Below are positions 34,200 through 43,059 of a stretch of 64,000 nucleotides of DNA, one piece after another. A model generated the notes under the pieces. It was not told the origin of the DNA. It did not search any database and worked only from the letters and a program-made list of their open reading frames with translations. The position numbers were made by a program, and so were the translations under genes. Origin of the DNA: Flavobacterium sp. N502536. Its GTDB lineage: Bacteria; Bacteroidota; Bacteroidia; Flavobacteriales; Flavobacteriaceae. The stretch's first letter is position 1. Each line of letters begins with the position of its first letter. The stretch covers positions 3,472,001 to 3,536,000 of the forward strand of contig NZ_CP110011.1 of the NCBI RefSeq assembly GCF_025947345.1, read 5' to 3'.

Positions 34200-36110
34200 T
34201 TAATCTCTTCTTGGTCTTCTTGGTCTTGGTGAATCACCAAAGCTTTCAGAACGTCTTGGAGCTCTGTCTGAGCCACCTTCGTTTCTTGGAGCTGAGCTTC
34301 TAAAACCACCTTCTCTTCTTGGAGCAGAGTTTCTGTCGCTTCTGAAACCACCTTCTCTAGGAGCTGAGTTTCTGTCGCTTCTGAATCCACCGCCAGAACC
34401 TTCACGTCTTGGAGCAAAGCTTCCTTCTCTTCTTGGTCCGCCAGAGCTACGTCCGCCACCGCTGCGTCCGTTATGGTCACGTCTTCCGCCACCATCATTT
34501 TTAGAAATTTCAACATTAATACGACGTCCTTCTAATTGTACGTTGTTTAATACTTCCATTACTTTATCAGTATGTTCAGGATCTGTGTTAAAGAAAGAGA
34601 AACCTTCTTTTACATCTACCTTGAAAACGTCATCACGACCTAAGTCTAATGTTTCTTTTAAGTAATCTTTAAGAGACATCCAGTCGAAATTATCTCTTGA
34701 GCCAATGTTTACAAAATAACGAACTGCTCCGTTGTTGTTGAATTCTCTTGGCTCAGAATCGTTTCTGTCACGTCTTTCTCCTGAAGCTTGAGAAGAAATA
34801 TCTCTGTTCTTTTTGTAGTAAGCGATGAAACGGTTAAATTCTACTGAAACCATTTTCTTAATCAGCTCTTCTTTAGATAAACCTTCAAGAACATTGTTGA
34901 TTGCCGGTAAATAGTTGTCAATTTCGTGATCAACTTCAGTATCTTTAATTTTGTTTGCTAAGTGCAACAATTGAATTTCGCAGATTTCAATTCCGGATGG
35001 AATAGATTTTTCTTCGAATTTTTGCTTGATGATTCTTTCGATAGAAGAAATTTTACGCAACTCACTTTTTGTAACAATTACAATAGAAGTTCCTAATTTT
35101 CCTGCTCTACCTGTACGACCTGAACGGTGGTTGTAGGTTTCGATTTCATCCGGCAATTGGTAGTTCACAACGTGTGTTACGTTATCAACGTCAATACCAC
35201 GTGCAGCAACGTCAGTAGCAACAAGCATCTGAATTTGTCTTCCACGGAAAGATTTCATTACACCATCACGTTGTGCCTGAGATAAATCTCCGTGTAAGGC
35301 AGCAGCGCTGTATCCATCTTCAATTAATTTTTCGGCTACAGCCTGAGTATCTCTTTTAGTACGACAGAAAACCACAGAGAAAATATCCGGGTTTGCATCG
35401 GCTAAACGTTTCAAAGCTTCATAACGGTCACGTGCATTTACTAAGTAAAATTCGTGAGAAACCGTTGCTGAACCTGAATTTTTAGTTCCAACTGTAATTT
35501 CTACAGGTTCGCTCATAAATTGTTTTGCAATTCTGGCAACCTCTTGTGGCATAGTTGCAGAGAACAACCATGTGCTTTTTTCATCTGGTGTATCTGATAA
35601 GATCGCGCAGATATCGTCATAAAATCCCATGTTTAACATTTCGTCAGCCTCATCAAGTACACAGTAATCTATGTTTTTAATGTTAACCAATCCTCTGTTA
35701 ATCATGTCTTGCATTCTTCCCGGAGTAGCCACAATAATTTGTGCCCCTCTTTTTATTTCTCTGGCTTGCTCTGTAATACTAGCCCCGCCGTAAACTGCTA
35801 CAACATTAATACCTTTCTCGTATTTTGCGTAGTTTTTAAGTTCGTTGGTAATCTGTAAACAAAGTTCTCGTGTTGGCGATAAAACTAATGCCTGTGTATT
35901 TCTGTTGTCAGCATCAATTTTTTGAATTAGCGGAAAACCGAAAGCTGCCGTTTTCCCTGTCCCTGTCTGAGCCAACGCAACCATATCTGTGTCTTTTTCC
36001 AATAATAGGGGAATCGCCTTTTCCTGTACCTCTGACGGATTTTCAAATCCTAGATCTAAAATCGCCTTCAGTAACGATTCATTCAATCCTAATTGTTCAA
36101 ATTTATTCAT
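34200..36110 (-). CDS. DEAD-box ATP-dependent RNA helicase with DbpA-type domain and Arg/Gly/Ser-rich tail
   Basis: 636 residues from ATG 36110, chosen because a promoter box at 36139-36132 would place the transcript start after the longer start at 36134. Motifs: ALAQTGTGKTAAFGFPLI (I), VLDEADEMLNMGF (II), WLFSATMP (III), VATDVAARGIDVDNVTHV (V), YNHRSGRTGRAGKLG (VI). Residues about 470-545 (VRYFVNIGSRDNFDWMSLKD) are a DbpA/CsdA-like RNA-binding fold. The last 85 residues are imperfect repeats such as RREGGFRSDRNSAP. It probably remodels rRNA or mRNA, and such genes are often cold-induced; this is family knowledge, not seen here. Confidence 0.93.
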   Translation of the reverse strand: MNKFEQLGLNESLLKAILDLGFENPSEVQEKAIPLLLEKDTDMVALAQTGTGKTAAFGFPLIQKIDADNRNTQALVLSPTRELCLQITNELKNYAKYEKGINVVAVYGGASITEQAREIKRGAQIIVATPGRMQDMINRGLVNIKNIDYCVLDEADEMLNMGFYDDICAILSDTPDEKSTWLFSATMPQEVARIAKQFMSEPVEITVGTKNSGSATVSHEFYLVNARDRYEALKRLADANPDIFSVVFCRTKRDTQAVAEKLIEDGYSAAALHGDLSQAQRDGVMKSFRGRQIQMLVATDVAARGIDVDNVTHVVNYQLPDEIETYNHRSGRTGRAGKLGTSIVIVTKSELRKISSIERIIKQKFEEKSIPSGIEICEIQLLHLANKIKDTEVDHEIDNYLPAINNVLEGLSKEELIKKMVSVEFNRFIAYYKKNRDISSQASGERRDRNDSEPREFNNNGAVRYFVNIGSRDNFDWMSLKDYLKETLDLGRDDVFKVDVKEGFSFFNTDPEHTDKVMEVLNNVQLEGRRINVEISKNDGGGRRDHNGRSGGGRSSGGPRREGSFAPRREGSGGGFRSDRNSAPREGGFRSDRNSAPRREGGFRSSAPRNEGGSDRAPRRSESFGDSPRPRRPRRD

Positions 36111-36131
36111 ATGTGTATTTAAAATAGGGTG

Positions 36132-36139
36132 CAAAATTA
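36132..36139 (-). promoter_or_regulatory. -7 box of the DEAD-box helicase gene
   Basis: TAATTTTG on the minus strand (36139-36132) matches TAnnTTTG and is 21 nt before the ATG at 36110. The rest of the gap to 36314 holds nothing I recognise. Confidence 0.6.
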
Positions 36140-36314
36140 CTGTTAATTATTCAGATAAACTAATGCTCTTTTAAGAATTATGTATTTGTTATGATTTGAT
36201 TATCAAAAAGTTATGTTTAATGTAAAATCATTTTTATCGGAAATAGAAGAAATTTCAAAAAAAAAACGTCGTGAAATATCAATTTTGTACTCTAAAATGT
36301 TGTATTTTAAACAA

Positions 36315-36893
36315 TTATTTGGCTGAACTCAGAAAATCAATTAGTTGCTGGGTTGCTTTTCCGCGATGACCTATTTTATTTTTGGTTTCTAAGGGTAATT
36401 CGGCAAATGTCTGGCTATAATTTTCAGGCTGAAAAATCGGATCGTAGCCAAAACCCTGATCTCCGGTTTTTTCCAAAGTAATAGTCCCCTTTACGATTCC
36501 GGTAAACAAATGCTGTTCTCCATTTAAGTTTAAGGTAATAACGGTCTTGAACTGGGCGCTGCGGTCTGACTGGTCTTTTAAGGCATCTAATAGCTTATTC
36601 ATATTGTCATCGGCATTGCGTTGTTTGCCGGCATATCGGGCCGAATATACGCCAGGTTCACCATTTAAAGCAGTAACCTCCAGACCCGAATCGTCTGCAA
36701 AACAATCGTAACCGTATTTTTGGGTTACGTAATTGGCTTTCAAAATGGCATTTCCTTCAATCGTATCGGCCGTTTCTTCTATTTCTTCAAAACAGCCAAT
36801 ATCTTCAAGGCTCACTATTTTTATGCTTTCAGGGAGAATACTTTGTATTTCTTTGATTTTATTTTTGTTGTTTGATGCGAAAACGAGTTTCAT
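36315..36893 (-). CDS. rdgB: dITP/XTP pyrophosphatase (RdgB/HAM1)
   Basis: Cleaves non-canonical purine triphosphates (dITP, XTP) to keep them out of DNA. 192 residues. Diagnostic stretches: FASNNKNKIKEIQSIL at the N terminus (SxNxxKxxE), ADDSGLEVTALNGEPGVYSA (substrate/metal Asp), GFGYDPIFQP, and GHRGKATQQL near the end. Its first 35 bp overlap the end of the DUF2809 gene read in the same direction, so the two are translationally linked. Confidence 0.95.
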   Translation of the reverse strand: MKLVFASNNKNKIKEIQSILPESIKIVSLEDIGCFEEIEETADTIEGNAILKANYVTQKYGYDCFADDSGLEVTALNGEPGVYSARYAGKQRNADDNMNKLLDALKDQSDRSAQFKTVITLNLNGEQHLFTGIVKGTITLEKTGDQGFGYDPIFQPENYSQTFAELPLETKNKIGHRGKATQQLIDFLSSAK

Positions 36894-37263
36894 AAGTAGT
36901 ATAATTTAAGGTGAATTTTTCGATAATAAAAGCAATTGCAATTCCTATGGTATAGGCAAGAAGATCGCTCCATAAAAATCCCTGTCCCAGCACATATCTG
37001 CCGAAGAGTGTTTTTCTAAGCGCGATAATCCAATCTGCCTGATAAAGCTGAAAAAATTCTATGCTGTAGCAAATAGTCAATGAAAACAGTACTGCAGTGG
37101 TGGTTTTTTGGTTAAAAAACAGGATTCTGACCAATACATACATCATTATGGCATACAAGGCATCTCCAAAGCATAATGGAATTATTGCAATTTTTCTGGA
37201 GAGAATTCCACAGCAAACGACACAAAGAAACAGGAATAGGTAAGGGATTCTTCGTTTTTTCAA
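36859..37263 (-). CDS. DUF2809 family membrane protein
   Basis: 134 residues with four hydrophobic segments. The DUF2809 pattern is clear: GDALYAIMMYVLVRILF, YSIEFFQLYQADWIIALRKT, then RYVLGQGFLWSDLLAYTIG. Function unknown. Its 3' end overlaps the 5' end of rdgB in a different frame, and the only promoter box (37297-37290) lies upstream of it, so it is the first gene of a two-gene unit with rdgB. Confidence 0.82.
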   Translation of the reverse strand: MKKRRIPYLFLFLCVVCCGILSRKIAIIPLCFGDALYAIMMYVLVRILFFNQKTTTAVLFSLTICYSIEFFQLYQADWIIALRKTLFGRYVLGQGFLWSDLLAYTIGIAIAFIIEKFTLNYTTYETRFRIKQQK

Positions 37264-37289
37264 TTTTATTATTGCTTTTTTTAGTAAAA

Positions 37290-37297
37290 CAAAGATA
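37290..37297 (-). promoter_or_regulatory. -7 box of the DUF2809-rdgB unit
   Basis: TATCTTTG on the minus strand (37297-37290) matches TAnnTTTG, 26 nt before the ATG at 37263. Confidence 0.6.
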
Positions 37298-37439
37298 AGA
37301 ATATGGAGCTCAAATAACAGCGATTTGATGCAATTGAAAGCTAAAAAGGGATTTTCTTTTCAGTTTTAAAAAATAAGAAGATTATTAGTATCTTGAGGCA
37401 GTTTTAGAATTTAAAGAATTGTAAAAAAGAAAGATTGTG

Positions 37440-37844
37440 ATGAAAAAAATAATACCAACTTTGTTTGCTGTAGTTGTACTGATGTCATTGGTTAGTTGTA
37501 AAAATACCAAGCAAAAACTTCAGGAGTATGTGATTACCTATAATACTAGTACGGCTAAGAATTTTCATAAAGAAAACATAACGCTTACTACAGCAAGGGG
37601 TTATATGGAAGATGGTAAAATTGAATTAAGGTTTGAAACCAATCTGGAACAAAACGAATCTAATAAAGGAGCCGCCGCTGCATCGTTTCCAAAACTACTG
37701 AAAGAAATGATAAAGGAAAATCAGATTCCTCAGGAATTGGTAGAAGAAGGAGTAAAATTTGATACTTATTTCCTAGCCGATGATAATACGGTTTTGGCAA
37801 AAGAGGTTATAAATAAAGAAGCCCTTCCGAACTTGTTAAAATAA
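37440..37844 (+). CDS. Hypothetical lipoprotein
   Basis: 134 residues from ATG 37440 (a GTG codon precedes it directly). A lipoprotein signal peptide ends at LMSLVSC, with Cys as the lipid anchor. The body is about 115 residues, mixed charge, with no recognised domain (YVITYNTSTAKNFHKENITL, DNTVLAKEVINKEALPNLLK). A weak terminator-like pair AAGCCCT (37820) and AGGGCTT (37859) with a T-run follows the stop. Function unknown. Confidence 0.7.
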   Translation: MKKIIPTLFAVVVLMSLVSCKNTKQKLQEYVITYNTSTAKNFHKENITLTTARGYMEDGKIELRFETNLEQNESNKGAAAASFPKLLKEMIKENQIPQELVEEGVKFDTYFLADDNTVLAKEVINKEALPNLLK

Positions 37845-37885
37845 TAACAATAAGGGATAGGGCTTTTTTTTGCTTTAGTACAATA

Positions 37886-38359
37886 TTAAAGGTACATTAA
37901 ATATACCCTGATTTTGCTATTGTCGTAGTTGTACGTACCGTCTTCATTTCTTGGGCCAAGAACAGCTGGAAGATTGACTTCAAAGGTCCAGCTTGCTCCA
38001 AGTGTTAATCCGTTAACGGCACGAATTTGTGTTCCTCCTGAGGATAAGGCAAAATGGAAGAAACCGCTTGAGTTTATACGGTAAAAGCCAATAGCAGTTC
38101 CTGCAGGAATTATTTCGCCTGTCCACTCTCGCTGTGTGGTGAATTTCTCCACCCAATTTTTACCTGTAATGGTTTCCATCTCGCGGAGTGAAATTTTTGT
38201 GGGATTTAGTAAATACTGAACGTATGCAACGGTTTCGTAGCAAACACCATTAATGTATTCAGAAACATTTTTAAATCCATGAATAAGATCATTTGCCAGA
38301 TTTGCTCTTTGATGGTGATCAAGCATTTCTATGCGATATCCTTTGGGCGTTAATAGCAT
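37886..38359 (-). CDS. Hypothetical protein, possible papain/NlpC-like fold
   Basis: 157 residues, no signal peptide. I do not recognise the family. Noticeable are Cys40 in NGVCYETVAYVQYLL at the start of a probable helix, His102 in GFFHFALSSGG and Asn116 in IRAVNG, an order and spacing (Cys, then His at a strand start, then a polar residue) compatible with a papain-like or NlpC/P60-like cysteine hydrolase or transferase. This is a pattern guess only. Single gene with no related neighbours. Confidence 0.55.
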   Translation of the reverse strand: MLLTPKGYRIEMLDHHQRANLANDLIHGFKNVSEYINGVCYETVAYVQYLLNPTKISLREMETITGKNWVEKFTTQREWTGEIIPAGTAIGFYRINSSGFFHFALSSGGTQIRAVNGLTLGASWTFEVNLPAVLGPRNEDGTYNYDNSKIRVYLMYL

Positions 38360-38478
38360 GATTAAATTGTTTAGTTAGGTTAAAAGATTAACGATTTATC
38401 TTAATGGTTAAATAAATCAGCAACTATACAAATGTAATAAAAAAGCTATGTATTGGTTTTTATTTTATAGGTAAATTT

Positions 38479-39990
38479 TTAATGTTTTGTTACATTTGTT
38501 AAATTGTCCGGGAAATAGTTGTCGGATAAATTGCCAAATTCGTCGCCACGCATGAAAATATTGATGTCGACTTCGCTGAAACTTTTTTTACCTGCTGCGG
38601 CTAAAAGCTCGTTGGCAGAATGTAGCGTGTTTTTATGAAAATGGTACACACGATCAGATTTATCGGTGACAACCAAACCTTTCATCAGCATTTTGTTTTG
38701 AGTGGCTACTCCGGTTGGACATTCGTTATTATGACAACGCAATGCCTGAATACAGCCTAAAGAAAACATAAAGCCACGTGCGCTGTTACACATATCCGCA
38801 CCCAGAGCCACCGCATGTAAAATAGAGTATCCCGAAATGATTTTCCCGCTTCCAATAATGCGAATCTTATCACGGATGTTTAAACCGATTAATGTTTTGT
38901 TTACAAATATCAGGGCAGGCTCAAACGGCATTCCTACACCATCGGCAAATTCCAGCGGAGCAGCTCCAGTACCGCCTTCGGCACCGTCTACTGTGATAAA
39001 ATCAGGGAAAATATTTTCGGCGATCATTTCGTGACAGATGGCTTCAAATTCGGCTGTATTTCCGATACACAATTTAAAACCAATAGGTTTTCCATTGGAT
39101 AACTCACGCAATTGGGCAATAAAATGAATAAGACCTTTACTGTCTGAAAAAGCGTGGTGTCCGGGAGGAGACAGGATCATTGTGTGAGGCTCAACCCCTC
39201 TGATTTTAGCAATTTGCTCCGTGTTTTTTCTCGCTGGAAGTACCCCGCCATGACCAGGTTTTGCACCTTGCGAAAGTTTGATTTCGATCATTTTCACATT
39301 GGGAAGATTGGCCTTTTCTGAAAATTTTTCAGGACTAAAGTTACCTTCAGTATCCCGACAGCCAAAATACCCGGTACCAATTTGCCAAGTAATATCACCG
39401 CCTCCGGCAAGATGAAATTCGGTTAAACCGCCTTCTCCGGTATTTTGATAGAAATTCCCTTTTTGAGCACCAATGTTTATGGCACGAACGGCATTTTCGC
39501 TTAGAGATCCAAAACTCATTGCCGATACATTAAATAATGAAGCCAGATAAGGCTGCTTGCAATCCTTACCGCCTACCAAAACACGAGGCAATTCTTCGTT
39601 GACTTTTGCAGGGAAAATAGAATGTTTTATTCCTTCGTAACTATCGTGATTGAGGTTTTGTTGTGTTCCAAAGGGAGTACTTGAGTCAATATTTTTGGCT
39701 CTTTGGTAGACTAAAGAACGCTGATTTCTGGAAAATGGTTTTCCATCCGTTGATCGCTCAATAAAATACTGCTGGATTTCGGGTGCAATCATTTCAAATA
39801 AATACCTGAAATAACCCAAAACCGGAAAGTTCCTTAAAATGGCATGTTTCTTTTGAGTGGCATTGTAAACACCTACCACTAATAATATAGGTAAAATAAT
39901 TACCAGTAAAAAACCTCGTTTCGTGTAAAGATAAATTGCTAAAACAATTAGAAACAATAAGAATCCATAGATGAAGAATTTTTTTCTCAT
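38479..39990 (-). CDS. Membrane-anchored FMN-binding glutamate-synthase-like protein
   Basis: 503 residues. Two N-terminal hydrophobic segments (IYGFLLFLIVLAIYLYT, LLVIILPILLVVGVY) precede a GltB central-domain-like TIM barrel: MSFGSLSENAVRAINIGA, QNTGEGGLTEFH, KLSQGAKPGHGGVLPA, DGAEGGTGAAPLEF and GSGKIISGYSILHAVALGAD for FMN. The cysteines in GCIQALRCHNNECPTG (about 410-425) match the 3Fe-4S site of glutamate synthase. There is no amidotransferase domain, so it is not a full glutamate synthase. Single-domain, membrane-anchored forms are widespread; their reaction is unknown. Confidence 0.88.
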   Translation of the reverse strand: MRKKFFIYGFLLFLIVLAIYLYTKRGFLLVIILPILLVVGVYNATQKKHAILRNFPVLGYFRYLFEMIAPEIQQYFIERSTDGKPFSRNQRSLVYQRAKNIDSSTPFGTQQNLNHDSYEGIKHSIFPAKVNEELPRVLVGGKDCKQPYLASLFNVSAMSFGSLSENAVRAINIGAQKGNFYQNTGEGGLTEFHLAGGGDITWQIGTGYFGCRDTEGNFSPEKFSEKANLPNVKMIEIKLSQGAKPGHGGVLPARKNTEQIAKIRGVEPHTMILSPPGHHAFSDSKGLIHFIAQLRELSNGKPIGFKLCIGNTAEFEAICHEMIAENIFPDFITVDGAEGGTGAAPLEFADGVGMPFEPALIFVNKTLIGLNIRDKIRIIGSGKIISGYSILHAVALGADMCNSARGFMFSLGCIQALRCHNNECPTGVATQNKMLMKGLVVTDKSDRVYHFHKNTLHSANELLAAAGKKSFSEVDINIFMRGDEFGNLSDNYFPDNLTNVTKH

Positions 39991-40023
39991 GTTTACCAGT
40001 ATTTAAAAAGTAATAATTTGTAG

Positions 40024-40818
40024 TTAATTGAAGCGCAGGCGTACATAAACATGTTTAATGCCCTTTTTGTCCGACTCTCTTTCGTCGATTTCAAGAATAT
40101 GCGTTAACGATTTTAACATAGGAGTAAGTTTAGAAAAACCATAATTTCGGGGATCGAATTCAGGCTTTTTCTTTACAATAAGATTTCCGACATCTCCTAA
40201 AAATGCCCAGCCATCATCGTCTTCAATATCTTCGATGGTAGCCTCGATAAGCTCGATTGTTTGTTCGTCAATTTTATGAAGTGCTTTTGCAGCAGGTTTT
40301 TCAACAGGCTTTTCGGCCGGTTTTTTAGTATCGGTTGTAGTAGTAGTTTTGGGTTTTTTCTTCTGAATAGCGCCGTCCAGAACTTCAATGTAGATGAATC
40401 TGTCGCAGGCAACAATAAAGGAATTAGGCGTTTTCTTTTCTCCAATACCGATTACTTTCATCCCTGATTCTCTCAGGCGTATGGCGAGACGTGTAAAATC
40501 GCTGTCGCTGGAAACAATGCAAAAACCATCTAGTTTTCCGGAATAAAGTAAATCCATCGCATCGATTATAAGAGCAGAATCAGAAGAGTTTTTTCCAACG
40601 GTATAACTGTATTGCTGAATAGGGGTGATAGCGTGTTCGAGTAAAACAGCTTTCCAGCCGTTAGAATTTGGTTTCGTCCAGTCAGCATAAATACGTTTAG
40701 TGGTTGGTGTTCCAAACTTTGCAATTTCTTCCATCATTCCTTTTACATTACTGTAAGGTACATTGTCGGCATCAATAAGAACGGCTAGTTTTAGATCTTT
40801 TGAAGTGCTTAAAGCCAT
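40024..40818 (-). CDS. NYN-domain nuclease-like protein with OST-HTH/LOTUS domain
   Basis: 264 residues. Residues 1-150 are a LabA/DUF88-type NYN (PIN-like) domain with acidic metal sites VLIDADNVPYSN (about 13-24), SDSALIIDAMDLLYSG and FCIVSSDSDFTRLAIRLRES (about 99-106). A Thr/Lys/Pro-rich linker (TTTTTDTKKPAEKPVEKPA) leads to an OST-HTH (LOTUS) domain (WAFLGDVGNLIVKKKPEFDP to LEIDER), known from RNA-binding proteins. Together they suggest an RNase acting on structured RNA. Target unknown. Single gene. Confidence 0.88.
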   Translation of the reverse strand: MALSTSKDLKLAVLIDADNVPYSNVKGMMEEIAKFGTPTTKRIYADWTKPNSNGWKAVLLEHAITPIQQYSYTVGKNSSDSALIIDAMDLLYSGKLDGFCIVSSDSDFTRLAIRLRESGMKVIGIGEKKTPNSFIVACDRFIYIEVLDGAIQKKKPKTTTTTDTKKPAEKPVEKPAAKALHKIDEQTIELIEATIEDIEDDDGWAFLGDVGNLIVKKKPEFDPRNYGFSKLTPMLKSLTHILEIDERESDKKGIKHVYVRLRFN

Positions 40819-41059
40819 TATTTTGGTTTTAGAATTTGTAATTCATTTTTTAAAATGCTCTTTAAAATTAGTAAAAATAAAATGATTTGGGCTTTTTTCG
40901 CTGAATTTATAACTGGTATAAATTGCAGTATTTTTGAATCACAGGCTTGTTTATTAGGAAAAGTAGTATGTGTTTGATAGTTTTGTGGTGAAAAATTGTC
41001 AAAGAGCAATTTTGGTCATAATCATTTTTAAATTATTATGATAGCACAGAATAAATATT

Positions 41060-41067
41060 TATTTTTG
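41060..41067 (+). promoter_or_regulatory. -7 box of the oxoamine synthase gene
   Basis: TATTTTTG matches TAnnTTTG, 39 nt before the ATG at 41107. Confidence 0.6.
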
Positions 41068-41106
41068 CACCCTGTATAAAATAAAAATAGTACTACACAA
41101 TATATT

Positions 41107-42366
41107 ATGGTAAAAGATTTATTCGAAAGAATTCAGGACAATAAAGGACCATTAGGGAAATGGGCTTCTCAGGCAGAAGGTTATTATGTTTTCCCAAAGT
41201 TAGAAGGAGAGTTAGGACCAAGAATGACATTTCACGGAAAGAATATTCTAAACTGGAGTTTAAATGATTACCTGGGTTTAGCGAATCATCCAGAAGTTCG
41301 TCAGGCAGATACAGATGCTGCAATTCAGTTTGGAGCTGCTTACCCAATGGGAGCTCGTATGATGTCGGGACATACAAAATACCACGAACAGTTAGAAGAA
41401 GAATTGGCTGCTTTTGTAATGAAAGAATCAGCTTATTTATTGAATTTTGGATACCAGGGAATGGTTTCTATTATAGATGCATTGGTTACTAAAAACGATA
41501 TCATTGTTTATGATGTTGATTCTCATGCCTGTATCATTGATGGTGTTCGTTTGCACATGGGAAAACGTTTTACTTACAAGCATAATGATCTTGAAAGTAT
41601 GGAGAAAAACCTGCAACGTGCTACAAAAATGGCTGAGGAAACAGGTGGAGGTATTTTATTTATTACCGAAGGTGTTTTTGGAATGCGCGGGCAACAAGGA
41701 AAATTGAAAGAAATTGTTGCAATGAAACAAAAATACAATTTCCGTTTGTTAGTAGATGATGCACACGGTTTTGGTACACTTGGTAAAACAGGGGCCGGAG
41801 CAGGTGAGGAGCAAGGAGTTCAGGATGATATTGATGTTTACTTCTCGACTTTTGCAAAATCTATGGCTAATATCGGAGCTTTTGTAGCAGCAGATAAAAC
41901 CGTAATTGATTACTTAAAATACAACTTGCGTTCGCAAATGTTTGCTAAAGCATTGCCAATGATCCAAACAATTGGTTCACTGAAACGTTTGGAATTGTTG
42001 CGTAATTCATCTGAAATCAAAGATAAACTTTGGGAGAATGTAAACGCATTGCAAAACGGTTTAAGAGAAAAAGGATTTAATATTGGAGATACCAATACTT
42101 GTATCACTCCGGTTTACTTGGAAGGAAGTATTCCTGAAGCTATGGTAATGGTGAATGATTTAAGAGAGAATTATGGTATTTTCCTTTCTATTGTGGTATA
42201 TCCGGTAATTCCAAAAGGGATTATTTTGTTGAGAATGATTCCAACAGCTTCTCATACATTAGCAGATATCGATGAAACCTTAACTGCTTTTGAAGCGATT
42301 CGTGAGAAATTAGTTAACGGAACTTATAAAGAAATTGCGGAGCGTACTACAGTTGATGTTTCGTAA
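41107..42366 (+). CDS. PLP-dependent alpha-oxoamine synthase (serine palmitoyltransferase-like)
   Basis: 419 residues. The fold and motifs are those of the KBL/BioF/serine palmitoyltransferase group: NWSLNDYLGLANHPEV, the Gly-rich GARMMSGHTKYHEQLEEELA, YDVDSHACIIDGVRLH, VDDAHGFGTLGKTGAG and the PLP lysine in STFAKSMANIGAF (about 250). Such enzymes join an acyl thioester to an amino acid with loss of CO2. In flavobacteria the likely roles are serine palmitoyltransferase for sphingolipids or the related cysteate acyltransferase for capnine-type sulfonolipids; glycine C-acetyltransferase or BioF is less likely. A GNAT-fold protein is encoded nearby on the other strand. Confidence 0.85.
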   Translation: MVKDLFERIQDNKGPLGKWASQAEGYYVFPKLEGELGPRMTFHGKNILNWSLNDYLGLANHPEVRQADTDAAIQFGAAYPMGARMMSGHTKYHEQLEEELAAFVMKESAYLLNFGYQGMVSIIDALVTKNDIIVYDVDSHACIIDGVRLHMGKRFTYKHNDLESMEKNLQRATKMAEETGGGILFITEGVFGMRGQQGKLKEIVAMKQKYNFRLLVDDAHGFGTLGKTGAGAGEEQGVQDDIDVYFSTFAKSMANIGAFVAADKTVIDYLKYNLRSQMFAKALPMIQTIGSLKRLELLRNSSEIKDKLWENVNALQNGLREKGFNIGDTNTCITPVYLEGSIPEAMVMVNDLRENYGIFLSIVVYPVIPKGIILLRMIPTASHTLADIDETLTAFEAIREKLVNGTYKEIAERTTVDVS

Positions 42367-42408
42367 ACTTTAAAGAAATAAATTCCTGATATGGGAATTA
42401 TATAAAAG

Positions 42409-42440
42409 AATCCATTCGTTATACGAGTGGATTTTTTTTA
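42409..42440 (+). terminator. Intrinsic terminator AATCCATTCGT, copy 1
   Basis: AATCCATTCGT-TAT-ACGAGTGGATT with one mismatch and eight T. The same stem recurs at 42987-43017. A smaller AATTCC/GGAATT hairpin precedes it (42381-42399). Confidence 0.85.
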
Positions 42441-42482
42441 TTTGGGGTACTTTTATCATTCAAAATCAGTAAAATAAGAGTT

Positions 42483-42965
42483 ATGAAAAAAGTAATAGTA
42501 ATATCCATGATAATGTTCGCTGTTTTTATTTCCTGCAAGAAAACGACCGATACCGATCCGGTACAAATTGCACCGAGTCCGCCAAAAGAAGCCGAAGTTG
42601 CTGAACCGGCTGGAGATCAGTGTTATGCTTCAAGAACCCAAAATAGCGTTACGGAGATGAGTTTTAATGTGAATTCTCATCAGGAAGTAAATGGGAAATT
42701 GAGTTATAACCTATCAGGGAAAGATAAAAACGAAGGGACTTTGATTGGAAATATGAAAGGAGATACACTAATTGCAGATTATACTTTTATGTCTGAAGGC
42801 GTTTCCTCTGTCAGAGAAGTTGCGTTTTTGAAAAAGGACGGGACTTTTATAGAAGGCTACGGAGATGTAATGGAAGCCAATGGAAAATTTTCTTTTAAAG
42901 ATAAAAAGCAATTAAAATTTGATCAGAAAAACGTCCTGACAAAAGTAGATTGTAAAGTAGAGTAA
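42483..42965 (+). CDS. Hypothetical lipoprotein
   Basis: 160 residues. Lipoprotein signal (VISMIMFAVFISC with anchor Cys), a Pro-rich spacer (APSPPKEAEVAEPAG), then a small beta-rich domain (MSFNVNSHQEVNGKLSYNLS, GTLIGNMKGDTLIADYTFMS) in which the pattern of repeated strands resembles small lipocalin-like/META-type Bacteroidota lipoproteins, without a clear family match. Enclosed by two near-identical terminators. Function unknown. Confidence 0.75.
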   Translation: MKKVIVISMIMFAVFISCKKTTDTDPVQIAPSPPKEAEVAEPAGDQCYASRTQNSVTEMSFNVNSHQEVNGKLSYNLSGKDKNEGTLIGNMKGDTLIADYTFMSEGVSSVREVAFLKKDGTFIEGYGDVMEANGKFSFKDKKQLKFDQKNVLTKVDCKVE

Positions 42966-42985
42966 GTTCTGCTAGCATTAGTAAA

Positions 42986-43017
42986 AAAATCCATTCGTTA
43001 TTGCGAATGGATTTTTT
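42986..43017. terminator. Intrinsic terminator AATCCATTCG, copy 2
   Basis: AAATCCATTCG / CGAATGGATTT with a TTATTG loop, A-run on the left and T-run on the right, so it can work in both directions between convergent genes. Confidence 0.85.
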
Positions 43018-43059
43018 ATTGCGGTAAAACGGTACGCTTTTGTAGAAGCGGAACGTTAT

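Noticed and set aside
34184..34516. Ala/Val/Glu-rich ORF of 110 codons overlapping the helicase tail
   Set aside because: It is another frame of the repetitive Arg/Gly-rich tail; low complexity, no start signal.
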